From an uncultured Lachnospiraceae bacterium (GTDB lineage Bacteria > Bacillota > Clostridia > Lachnospirales > Lachnospiraceae): a stretch of DNA of 40,864 bases. Location: assembly GCA_934432885.1 (NCBI GenBank), contig CAKRYY010000028.1, positions 1-40,864 on the forward strand, written 5' to 3'. The notes below the pieces were generated by a model. It searched no databases and had not been told where the DNA came from. It was given only the letters and a program-made list of their open reading frames with translations. Shown here in pieces: positions 26,069-33,307 of this stretch. Position 1 is the stretch's first letter. Every line of letters starts with the position of its first letter. The translations under genes were made by a program, and so were the position numbers.

Positions 26069-26097
26069 ATTGTATGCGAATATTGGCATATTTTCAA
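26069..26097 (-). promoter_or_regulatory. Promoter of the ECF sigma operon
   Basis: On the minus strand TTGAAA (26097-26092), 17 bases and TACAAT (26074-26069), a good housekeeping promoter about 40 bases upstream of the sigma start. Confidence 0.65.
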
Positions 26098-26146
26098 GCT
26101 TGGTATCAGCAGACCACAAAGAAAAACAGATAAATGCAGACTGGTC

Positions 26147-26175
26147 TTGACAATCTGCAGTTTCTTTTTTAAAAT
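26147..26175 (+). promoter_or_regulatory. Promoter of the alpha/beta hydrolase gene
   Basis: TTGACA (26147-26152), 17 bases and TAAAAT (26170-26175). It diverges from the sigma promoter at 26069-26097. Confidence 0.7.
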
Positions 26176-26195
26176 ACTAATTACATTATTATTTT

Positions 26196-26212
26196 AACTA
26201 ATTAAATTAGTT
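26196..26212. promoter_or_regulatory. Perfect palindrome, likely operator
   Basis: AACTAATTAAATTAGTT has 8-base inverted arms around one central base. It lies just after the -10 box and 16 bases before the hydrolase start codon, a position that would block transcription if bound, as MarR- or TetR-type proteins do. Confidence 0.55.
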
Positions 26213-26228
26213 TTTGTGAAAGGATTAT

Positions 26229-26960
26229 ATGTTAAACAATAACGTAAAAAAGAAAGAATTTATGATTGGACACATTCCCTCCGTTTTATGGGGAGAAGCC
26301 TCTCCAAGGGTCTTTCTCTATGTGCATGGGCAAGGCGGAAACCGCGAAGAAGCTTCTTTCCTGGCTTCCATTGTCTGCGAAATGGGCTGGCAGGTACTCA
26401 GCTTTGACCTTCCGCAGCATGGCTCGCGTGCAGGCGGAGCGGAAAGCTTTGACCCCTGGCATGCCATGCCGGAGCTTAGAGAGATTCTGGCGTATGCCAA
26501 AGCGCAGTTTGCGCACATTTCCCTGTATGCCGTCAGCATCGGCGCATATTTCAGCCTGTTAAGCTTTACAAAAGAAGCCTTTTCGGGCTGCCTCTTTCTC
26601 TCTCCCGTTGTCGATATGAAGGCATTGATTCAGAAAATGATGACGCAGGCACAGGTTTCCGAAGAAAGGCTTCGTCTGGAAAAGGAAATTCCAACTGCAG
26701 ACGGCGCGGTGCTTTCCTGGAAATACTGGTGTTTTGTCCTTGAGCATGCCATTGCCTCCTGGAACAATCCGACCAGAATTCTGTATGGAAAGGAAGATAC
26801 GCTCATCGACCTTCCCTGGGTCGAAGAATTTTCAAAGCGTTTTTGCTGCACTCTGACCATTGCCGAAGGCTGCCCTCATTACTTCCATACAAAGGAGCAG
26901 CTTGAAACCCTTCAAAAATGGGTGGAAAGTACCGTAAATGACGGATTCTGCACCCCTTGA
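26229..26960 (+). CDS. Alpha/beta hydrolase
   Basis: A 243-residue alpha/beta-hydrolase fold protein. YVHGQGGN (31-38) is the oxyanion strand-loop. The nucleophile elbow is YAVSIGAY with Ser103, where the first Gly of GxSxG is Ala. The acid is probably Asp in YGKEDTLI near 195, and the base is the His in GCPHYFH near 217. It lacks a signal peptide. The substrate is unknown; the overall form resembles serine aminopeptidase S33/dienelactone hydrolase-like proteins. It is transcribed divergently from the ECF sigma operon, with its own promoter and palindrome. It is separated from ptb by 115 bases that contain the ptb promoter. Confidence 0.85.
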   Translation: MLNNNVKKKEFMIGHIPSVLWGEASPRVFLYVHGQGGNREEASFLASIVCEMGWQVLSFDLPQHGSRAGGAESFDPWHAMPELREILAYAKAQFAHISLYAVSIGAYFSLLSFTKEAFSGCLFLSPVVDMKALIQKMMTQAQVSEERLRLEKEIPTADGAVLSWKYWCFVLEHAIASWNNPTRILYGKEDTLIDLPWVEEFSKRFCCTLTIAEGCPHYFHTKEQLETLQKWVESTVNDGFCTP

Positions 26961-26976
26961 GCAGCGGCTTTTTGCC

Positions 26977-27005
26977 TTGACCTTTCCCTGTATAAGTGTT
27001 ATTAT
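26977..27005 (+). promoter_or_regulatory. Promoter of ptb-buk
   Basis: TTGACC (26977-26982), 17 bases and TATTAT (27000-27005), about 70 bases upstream of ptb. Confidence 0.65.
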
Positions 27006-27075
27006 TTTAACGAACATTTCTCCTGAAAAAGCAGGGGGAGCTACAAATCCAATCAAATTATAAGAGGTGTGACAA

Positions 27076-27996
27076 ATGAGCAAAACGTTTGAGGAATTAG
27101 TTTCCAAGGTATCCCAGTTTGAAATGAAAAAAGTATCTGTTGCAGTTGCTCAGGATTCTGCCGTTCTTGAGGCAGTCAGAGCCGCAAAGGACCGCAAAAT
27201 CGCCGATGCAATTCTTGTTGGCGACAAGGACAAGATTGAAGCGGTTGCAAAGGAGATCAACACAGATATTTCCGATTTTGAAATCGTAGACGTAAAGGAT
27301 GACATTGAAGCATCCCTCGCTGCGGTAAAGCTGGTACACGACGGCAAGGCAGATATGTACATGAAGGGACTTATCAGCACAAAGGATTTCTTAAAGAGCG
27401 TATTAAATAAAGAAGTCGGACTTCGTACTGGCAGTGCACTTTCCCATGTATGCGTTTTTGATGTAAAGGGCATTGACCATCTGCTTTTCCTTACCGATGT
27501 TGCGTTCATTCCGTATCCGACATTAGAGGATAAGGTTCACATCATCAACAATACACTGGAGATCACAAAGGCATGCGGTATCGAAAATCCGAAGGTAGCG
27601 CCGCTTGCCGCTGTTGAAGTCGTAAATCCAAAGATGCCTGTCACGGTAGAAGCCGCAGAGCTGACACAGATGAACAAGGACGGCAAAATTACCGGCTGTA
27701 TCGTAGACGGTCCGCTGTCTCTCGACCTTGCCATTGATGCTGAGGCTGCAAAGCATAAGGGAGCTACTGACCGTGCAATTCAGGGCGATGCTGATATTCT
27801 CTTATTCCCGGATATTCACGCAGGCAACCTCGTTTACAAGGCAATGGTACATACAGCAGAGGTTGTAAACGGCAATATGCTGACCGGTACAAAGGCTCCT
27901 GTTATCTTAACCTCCCGTTCCGACTCCTTTGAGGTTAAGGTAAACTCCCTTGCACTTGGTGCAGTCGTTGCTGAATATATGAAAAATAACCAGTAA
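27076..27996 (+). CDS. ptb: Phosphate butyryltransferase
   Basis: A 306-residue member of the phosphate acetyl/butyryltransferase family. It converts butyryl-CoA and phosphate to butyryl-phosphate and CoA. Typical segments are [27 protein letters not shown] near 22-50, [17 protein letters not shown] near 94, and the C-terminal [19 protein letters not shown] near 240. Length is normal for Ptb and shorter than bacterial Pta. The codon choice is more regular than in the neighbours, suggesting high expression. It is followed 35 bases later by buk, completing butyrate formation with ATP. Another branched- or short-chain acyl preference cannot be excluded. Confidence 0.93.
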   Translation: MSKTFEELVSKVSQFEMKKVSVAVAQDSAVLEAVRAAKDRKIADAILVGDKDKIEAVAKEINTDISDFEIVDVKDDIEASLAAVKLVHDGKADMYMKGLISTKDFLKSVLNKEVGLRTGSALSHVCVFDVKGIDHLLFLTDVAFIPYPTLEDKVHIINNTLEITKACGIENPKVAPLAAVEVVNPKMPVTVEAAELTQMNKDGKITGCIVDGPLSLDLAIDAEAAKHKGATDRAIQGDADILLFPDIHAGNLVYKAMVHTAEVVNGNMLTGTKAPVILTSRSDSFEVKVNSLALGAVVAEYMKNNQ

Positions 27997-28031
27997 TCAT
28001 CAGGGCGCAGACGCGCAGAAAGAGGTACAGT

Positions 28032-29099
28032 ATGTCGGTTAAAAGTTTAATCATCAATCCCGGTTCCACTTCCACCAAGATTGGCGTTTTTGAAGATGAA
28101 ACGCTTTTATTTGAAGAAACACTGCGTCATTCTACAGAGGAGATTGCACGCTATGCTACTATCGTAGACCAGAAGGATTTCCGTAAGGAAATTATTGTTA
28201 ATCTGTTAAAGGAGAAAAACTTTGACATCAATTCCCTGAATGTCGTTGTCGGACGCGGCGGTATGTTAAAGCCTATTTCCGGCGGCACTTATCCGGTAAC
28301 GGATGCACTGCTTGCAGACTTAAAGGTAGGCGTACAGGGACAACACGCTTCCAACTTAGGCGGTATCCTTGCTCGTGAAATCGGCGATTCCATCGGCGTT
28401 CCTTCTTATATCGTAGACCCCGTTGTTGTTGACGAGCTGATGCCGGAAGCAAGATACTCAGGCGTTCCGGAGCTTTCCAGAGTCAGCATCTTCCATGCAC
28501 TCAATCAGAAGGCTGTTGCTAAGCGCTATGCAAAGGAAGCTGGCAAGGCTTATGATTCCTTAAATCTCATTGTTGTCCACATGGGCGGCGGCGTTTCCGT
28601 AGGCGCACACAAGGCTGGCAAGGTTATCGACGTATTCAACGCACTTGACGGCGACGGCGCTTTCTCTCCTGAAAGAGCAGGCGGCGTACCCAGCGGCGCA
28701 CTTGTAAAGCTGTGCTTCTCCGGTAAATATTCCGAGCAGGAAGTATACAAAAAGGTCGTTGGAGGCGGCGGCTTCAACGCATATCTTGGAACCAATGACA
28801 TGCGTGACGTTGCAAAGATGGTCGATGAAGGAAATGCAGATGCAAAGGTAATCCGCGACGCATTTATTTTACAGGTTGCAAAGGACATGGGCTCTATGGC
28901 ATGCGTGCTTGAGGGCAAGGTTGACCAGATTATCATTACCGGCGGTATTGCTTATGACAAGTATGTTGTCGGTGCATTAAAAGAAAAAGCAGGCTGGATT
29001 GCTCCTGTTACGGTATATCCGGGCGAGGACGAGCTGCTTGCACTTGCACAGGGCGGTCTTCGTGTATTAAACGGCGAAGAAGCTCCTATGAACTACTAA
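28032..29099 (+). CDS. buk: Butyrate kinase
   Basis: A 355-residue acetokinase-family (ASKHA) kinase. It makes ATP and butyrate from butyryl-phosphate. It has the N-terminal phosphate loop [12 protein letters not shown] (9-20), the adenosine motif [13 protein letters not shown] near 184, and a C-terminal ITGGIAYD near 301. Length matches Buk rather than acetate kinase (about 400). AGAGG lies upstream of ATG. It is paired with ptb. In gut Lachnospiraceae the kinase route is the less common alternative to butyryl-CoA:acetate CoA-transferase, so this pair points to the kinase-route subset. Confidence 0.95.
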   Translation: MSVKSLIINPGSTSTKIGVFEDETLLFEETLRHSTEEIARYATIVDQKDFRKEIIVNLLKEKNFDINSLNVVVGRGGMLKPISGGTYPVTDALLADLKVGVQGQHASNLGGILAREIGDSIGVPSYIVDPVVVDELMPEARYSGVPELSRVSIFHALNQKAVAKRYAKEAGKAYDSLNLIVVHMGGGVSVGAHKAGKVIDVFNALDGDGAFSPERAGGVPSGALVKLCFSGKYSEQEVYKKVVGGGGFNAYLGTNDMRDVAKMVDEGNADAKVIRDAFILQVAKDMGSMACVLEGKVDQIIITGGIAYDKYVVGALKEKAGWIAPVTVYPGEDELLALAQGGLRVLNGEEAPMNY

Positions 29100-29136
29100 T
29101 TCGTTTTCATTTACACTGGATAAAAGGAGATTTCTG

Positions 29137-29541
29137 ATGACAAAAAAGGAACAGGCGATTGCCTTACACGATAAAAATTATAACTGCTGTCAGGCGGTTG
29201 CCTGTGCCTTTGCTTCGGAAATCGGCGTTCCTGCCGAAACGCTTTTCCGGGCAGGCGAAGCATTTGGACTTGGCATGGGCTGCATGAACTGTACCTGCGG
29301 CGCTCTTTCCGGCGCTGTCATGCTGGCAGGCTTCTGCCACAGCGACGGCAATACGGAGGCTCCATCCACAAAGGCTGGCACCTATCAGCTATCCAAAGAG
29401 CTTGTAAACCGTTTTCAGCAGAAAAACGGCTCTACTGTATGCAGAGAATTAAAAGGCGTCGAAACCGGTAAGCCCCTGCGCAGCTGCGCAGGCTGTATCG
29501 AAGACGGCGTTGAACTGGTACAGGAAGTGCTGGGCTTATAG
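29137..29541 (+). CDS. C_GCAxxG_C_C-family putative redox protein
   Basis: A 134-residue protein with many Cys. The CC in NYNCCQAVACAFA (17-29), MGCMNCTCGALSGAVM (47-62) and two C-terminal Cys in LRSCAGCIEDG match the C_GCAxxG_C_C family. That family is a proposed redox-active or metal-binding cytoplasmic protein common in anaerobes. RBS AAAAGGAG is 8 bases upstream. It follows buk by 37 bases and may be cotranscribed. It overlaps the convergent HD-domain gene by 6 bases. No substrate is known. Confidence 0.85.
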   Translation: MTKKEQAIALHDKNYNCCQAVACAFASEIGVPAETLFRAGEAFGLGMGCMNCTCGALSGAVMLAGFCHSDGNTEAPSTKAGTYQLSKELVNRFQQKNGSTVCRELKGVETGKPLRSCAGCIEDGVELVQEVLGL

Positions 29542-30039
29542 CACTTCCGATATACCAAACATCTCCCGGCAGATTCTTTTGCCGGCTTCTGTTCTGAAAA
29601 TATTCCGATAGGCTGCTTCTATCGCTTCTTTTCCACTCTTTTCCTCAAACAGATTTACCAGAAAATCCGCTTCCAGCAAAATCCGATAATCCATTCCCTC
29701 TACATTCGTATAAGTATGATGATGCCCTACCAGATATGCTACTCTATTTATGACATCATTGTCATAATTCAAGGACTGAAGCATTTTTTCCGCTTCTGGA
29801 GCGCCCTCCTTTTCCTGTAGCTTTCCTTCACAGCTTCCATATTTTTTCTCCGCCGGATGGATGCCAATGTCATGGACTATCGCTGCCGTCTCAAGGATAT
29901 GCTGCTCTTTTGGCGAAAGCTTTTCCAGCGTTCCGATTATTTTGGCAAATTCATAAACCTTGACAAAATGCTGTATCCGTTCTGCATCGCCAGCATCAAA
30001 GGCAATCATTTTCATCAACAGCGCTGTGTTATCCTTCAT
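29536..30039 (-). CDS. HD-domain phosphohydrolase
   Basis: A 167-residue single HD domain. The metal motif is visible as His24 (IQHFVKVYEFAK), AAIVHDIG (His-Asp near 56-57), the HHH in VGHHHTYTN near 106-108 and a downstream Asp in EADFLVNL. Such stand-alone HD proteins hydrolyse nucleotides or other phosphate esters; the substrate is unknown. It follows the MATE gene by 18 bases with GGAGG upstream, so it ends the ribU-GNAT-MATE-HD run. Its 3' end overlaps the convergent redox gene. Confidence 0.85.
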   Translation of the reverse strand: MKDNTALLMKMIAFDAGDAERIQHFVKVYEFAKIIGTLEKLSPKEQHILETAAIVHDIGIHPAEKKYGSCEGKLQEKEGAPEAEKMLQSLNYDNDVINRVAYLVGHHHTYTNVEGMDYRILLEADFLVNLFEEKSGKEAIEAAYRNIFRTEAGKRICREMFGISEVL

Positions 30040-30057
30040 ATTCTGCCTCCTATCCTA

Positions 30058-31422
30058 TTACATTCCCCACTGCTTCTTAAGTCCGTGCCGCACAATCATA
30101 AAGCAGATTACGTGGGCGCCAAAGGTCAAAATCCAGCTTGCCGGATAGGTCAGATAAAGGGAGTCCGGCGTGTGGAAACGTTCCATCCTGAAAAATGTAA
30201 AAATCCAAAAAAGCCGCAGTCCACAGGCGCCAATTAACGATACTATCATCGGCAGAATGGAATGTCCAAGTCCCCTCATAGAGCCGACTATGGTATCCAT
30301 CATGCCGCAGAGCGCATAGGTACTGCATATAATCCGAAGCCGCCTCATTCCAGCCGCAATTACCGCTTCGCTGGTGCTGTATAAAAGCAGCAGCTCCTTT
30401 CCAAAAAGCACAGCCGCATTGCCAAGCAGCAGCCCGACCGCGACCGCACATGCCTCTGCTGTATACAAAATCCGATTTATCCGCTCATATTTTGCCGCGC
30501 CCACATTCTGGCTCGTAAAGGAAATGCTCGCCTGGTAAAAGGCATTCATCGAAACATATACAAAGCCTTCAATATTGGCAGCCGCCGAGTTTCCCGCAAC
30601 TATAATTGCGCCGAAGCCATTGACTGAGGACTGGATAATCACATTGGAAATGGAAAAAAGCATACCCTGAAAGCTTGCCGGCAGCCCGATTGTCAGAATC
30701 TTTTGGAATTTATCCCGATGAATCTTAAGCTGGCGCAGCTCCAGACGGATTGCGCTCTTTTCCTTCTTCATGCAGCGCACAATCAACAGGGCTGAAATAC
30801 ACTGGGAAATTACCGTCGCAATCCCCACGCCCGCCACATCCATCCTGAAGCGGATGACAAAGACCAGATTCAGGATTACATTGACGATTCCAGCCGTCAG
30901 CAGATAATAAAGCGGTCTTCTGGTATCTCCAACCGCACGCAGAATCGCACTTCCAAAGTTATAAATCATCGTCGCTGTCATGCCGAGAAAGTAAATCCGC
31001 AGATAAATTGTGGCAAGCCCCAGCACATCGTCCGGCGTCTGCATCCAGATCAGTATCTGCTTTGCACCAATACAGCCCACCAGCGTTAGCAGAATGCCGC
31101 TGTAAAGGCTTACCAGCATCGCTGTATGTACGGTTTCCTTTAAATCCTTTTCCTGCTTTGCTCCATAAAAATGCGCCGCCAGGACATTTGCACCGATGGA
31201 AAGTCCAATAAAAAAGTTTGTCAGCAGGTTGATTAAAGCGGTATTGGAGCCGACCGCCGCCAGCGAATTATCACCCGCAAACCTTCCCACAACAATAATG
31301 TCAGCCGCATTGAATAAAAGCTGCAAAATGCTGGAGCACATAAGCGGCAGTGCAAACAGCAGCATTTTTCCCAAAATAGAGCCGCTGCACATGTCTATCT
31401 CATATTTCTTACGTTCTTTCAT
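30058..31422 (-). CDS. MATE-family efflux transporter
   Basis: A 454-residue polytopic protein with about 12 hydrophobic segments in two repeats. The N-terminal half starts GSILGKMLLFALPLMCSSILQLLFNAADIIVVGRFAG, the hallmark MATE first helix. The second half starts KILTIGLPASFQGMLFSISNVIIQSSVNGFG. It exports cationic drugs or metabolites with Na+ or H+; the substrate is not predictable. Its start overlaps the GNAT gene stop by 4 bases, so the two are coupled. Confidence 0.95.
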   Translation of the reverse strand: MKERKKYEIDMCSGSILGKMLLFALPLMCSSILQLLFNAADIIVVGRFAGDNSLAAVGSNTALINLLTNFFIGLSIGANVLAAHFYGAKQEKDLKETVHTAMLVSLYSGILLTLVGCIGAKQILIWMQTPDDVLGLATIYLRIYFLGMTATMIYNFGSAILRAVGDTRRPLYYLLTAGIVNVILNLVFVIRFRMDVAGVGIATVISQCISALLIVRCMKKEKSAIRLELRQLKIHRDKFQKILTIGLPASFQGMLFSISNVIIQSSVNGFGAIIVAGNSAAANIEGFVYVSMNAFYQASISFTSQNVGAAKYERINRILYTAEACAVAVGLLLGNAAVLFGKELLLLYSTSEAVIAAGMRRLRIICSTYALCGMMDTIVGSMRGLGHSILPMIVSLIGACGLRLFWIFTFFRMERFHTPDSLYLTYPASWILTFGAHVICFMIVRHGLKKQWGM

Positions 31423-31952
31423 GCTTCCACCTGCAGGCTGTAATTATCAATGCTCTGGTAAACGCCAAACTTCATACCGACCTCCGGTATAGTTCCGCAA
31501 AAGGTAAAACCAAATTTTTCATGCAGCTTTTCGCTTGCCTCATTGCCGGAGGTAATGACCGAAACCACCGTATGAATCTCTTCCTCCTGCCGCGCCTGCT
31601 CCAATAAAAATCCCATCAGCTTTGCTGCAATGCCCATTCTCCGGCAATTTGGGGAAATGTAAACTGACAACTCCACCGTGCTGCGGTACGCCTCCTTATC
31701 CCGATAAGGAGAAAGGCTGGCATAGCCTGCAATCACACCCGCCTGCATTTCCTTTGCTGCAGCCGCATCCCCTTCCTCAAGCTCTGCTACATAAATTGGA
31801 TGTATCCTTGTCGTATGTACCTTAAACCACTGCTGCCACTCTGGCAGTGTCCTCGGATGCAAATCCAGCGTTGATACGCCATGCTCCACTTCATAATTGT
31901 AGATATTCAGAAGCGCATAAACATCCTGTTCCTTCGCTTTTCTGATTTTCAT
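31419..31952 (-). CDS. GNAT N-acetyltransferase (phosphinothricin-acetyltransferase-like)
   Basis: A 177-residue GNAT enzyme. It starts MKIRKAKEQDVYALLNIYN and has the conserved STVELSVYISPNCRRMGIAAKLM with the acetyl-CoA pyrophosphate loop (RRMGIA, near 111). Then comes VSVITSGNEASEKLHEKFGF, the typical Pat/YncA-like helix. The family acetylates amino-containing small molecules such as methionine sulfoximine or phosphinothricin. Here the substrate is unknown. It is translationally coupled to the MATE exporter, so joint modification and export of a toxic amine is possible. Confidence 0.88.
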   Translation of the reverse strand: MKIRKAKEQDVYALLNIYNYEVEHGVSTLDLHPRTLPEWQQWFKVHTTRIHPIYVAELEEGDAAAAKEMQAGVIAGYASLSPYRDKEAYRSTVELSVYISPNCRRMGIAAKLMGFLLEQARQEEEIHTVVSVITSGNEASEKLHEKFGFTFCGTIPEVGMKFGVYQSIDNYSLQVEA

Positions 31953-32000
31953 AATACCCTCACTTCCGCCGGAAAGCTCCGGAGAAAGGAGTTCTCCGGG

Positions 32001-32747
32001 TTATCTTCCCTGCTTTTTTGTTCCTTCCTTTATAATAGGACTGATTTTCTTATAAATCAACATCGTGATTACAGATACCAGACCGCCTTTTAATAAATTT
32101 AAGGGCGCAACGGCAAATACCACCAGCGTCGTAATGCTGTCAATCGCCGGATTAACCGCTGTTCCCATGCCGATGATTGCATCTAACGGCATGCCGAAAA
32201 GCTGGGCAAATTTTGGCAGCAGATACACCGCGTTAAATGCCGTACCAAATACGGTCATGCAGAGTGTTCCTGCGATAGAGCCAATCAGCGCGCTTTTCTT
32301 TGTCTTATGAAAAAGATATACGCAGGATGCCGGAAGCAGGAAGCTGCAGCCGACTGCAAAATTTGCCAGTTCGCCGACAAATGCCGTAGAGGTCGGCTTA
32401 AATAAAATCTTTAAAACGATTTTGCAAAATTCTATCAGAACGCCAGCCACCGGGCCAAATGCAAAGGTACCAATTAACGCAGGCAGCTCGCTGAAATCCA
32501 TTCCATAAAAGGATGGTGCAAACGGCAATGGAAATTCAAGTACCATCAAAACTGCTGCAATCGCAGAAAACATACCGATTACGGCAATCTTCCTCGTGCT
32601 TAAAATACGTTCCTTAGAGCCGCTTTTCTTTTTTGCAATTTTTTCCATACAGTAAGCCAGCACCACAAGCGCTGCAACAATACCGATGAACTCTGCAACA
32701 AAAATTGCATTTTCCATTACTGTCTGTAAAAGTGTCTTCTGTTCCAT
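32001..32747 (-). CDS. ribU: Riboflavin ECF transporter S component RibU
   Basis: A 248-residue membrane protein. Residues 1-55 form an additional N-terminal span and basic linker (KIAKKKSGSKERILSTRKIA). Six S-component helices follow (AVIGMFSAIAAVLMVLEFPLPF, then ELPALIGTFAFGPVAGVLIEFCKIVLKILF, and so on). The FxxxDFSELPALIG pattern is typical of RibU. It captures riboflavin and works with EcfAAT modules encoded elsewhere. The FMN riboswitch in its leader confirms the substrate. The extra N-terminal helix is found in several clostridial RibU forms. It heads the ribU-GNAT-MATE-HD run. Confidence 0.95.
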   Translation of the reverse strand: MEQKTLLQTVMENAIFVAEFIGIVAALVVLAYCMEKIAKKKSGSKERILSTRKIAVIGMFSAIAAVLMVLEFPLPFAPSFYGMDFSELPALIGTFAFGPVAGVLIEFCKIVLKILFKPTSTAFVGELANFAVGCSFLLPASCVYLFHKTKKSALIGSIAGTLCMTVFGTAFNAVYLLPKFAQLFGMPLDAIIGMGTAVNPAIDSITTLVVFAVAPLNLLKGGLVSVITMLIYKKISPIIKEGTKKQGR

Positions 32748-32791
32748 AAAATCCTCTCTTTCTGCCGAGGTGTGGAGGGATTATACTGTAC

Positions 32792-32824
32792 AAAAAAAGC
32801 CCCAAATGAATTTTCACTCGGGGC
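32792..32824 (-). terminator. Riboswitch-linked terminator of ribU
   Basis: On the minus strand GCCCC and GGGGC enclose near-paired AGTGAA/TTCATT (32824-32799), followed by seven Ts (32798-32792), 45 bases before the ribU start. This is the expected expression platform of the FMN riboswitch. Confidence 0.9.
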
Positions 32825-32858
32825 CATTGTACGCAAAAACATACTATTATGAATTTTC

Positions 32859-33053
32859 AATTCATAATATCCGCTTCGCGATGCACACTCGCTTCGCTCG
32901 GCGCGATACATATCTGAATCTTCAATTCATGATACCCGCTTCGCGATGCACACTCGCTTCGCTCGGCGCGATACATATCTGAATCTTCAATTCATGATAT
33001 CCGCTTCGCGATGCACACTCGCTTCGCTCGGCGCGATACATATCCGAATCTTC
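32859..33053. repeat. Three tandem 65-bp repeats in the ribU leader
   Basis: Units at 32859-32923, 32924-32988 and 32989-33053 are almost identical, differing only at a few positions (AATATCC, GATACCC, GATATCC; TATCTG or TATCCG). Each carries CGCTTCGCGATGCACACTCG and a TTCAATTCAT hairpin. A partial copy of the end (GAATTTTC) lies at 32851-32858, and GATTCATAATTT lies after the last unit. There are no unique spacers, so this is not a CRISPR array. The array lies between the aptamer and the terminator. Confidence 0.95.
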
Positions 33054-33081
33054 GATTCATAATTTATTATAGTACGTCTCT

Positions 33082-33232
33082 TACTTCTCTCATCCAGACT
33101 TGTCAGCATCGCTCTCGCGCTGCCGATTTACTGTCGGTTTTGGAATTGCACCAAATCAGCCGTATTAACGGGTTGCGGACTGTATCCTTTCGGACTCACC
33201 GCCGGTAGGGAATTTCACCCGACCTCGAAGCA
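33082..33232 (-). promoter_or_regulatory. FMN riboswitch (RFN element)
   Basis: On the minus strand the conserved RFN core is present: CGAGGTCGGGTGAAATTCCC (starting about 33227), CTACCGGCGGT, GTCCGCAACCCG, a variable P3 stem, the GCTGACAAGTCTGGATGAGA block and GAGAAGTAAG at the 3' end. FMN binding would favour the terminator at 32792-32824 and shut off ribU. Confidence 0.97.
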
Positions 33233-33262
33233 TTTTATATTTTGTTTTCTGTTACGCTGTAG

Positions 33263-33291
33263 ATTATACGCGCTCAGCTTTTAAAAAGCAA
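33263..33291 (-). promoter_or_regulatory. Promoter of the ribU leader
   Basis: On the minus strand TTGCTT (33291-33286), 17 bases and a perfect TATAAT (33268-33263), just after the nuclease gene stop and about 30 bases before the FMN aptamer. Confidence 0.8.
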
Positions 33292-33307
33292 GTCCTTTCA
33301 TAGCATT

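Noticed and set aside
28550..28936. 128-residue minus-strand frame within buk
   Set aside because: Antisense shadow of a conserved kinase; no ribosome site.
32859..33053. CRISPR array
   Set aside because: Three units abut with no unique spacers, and no cas gene is present.
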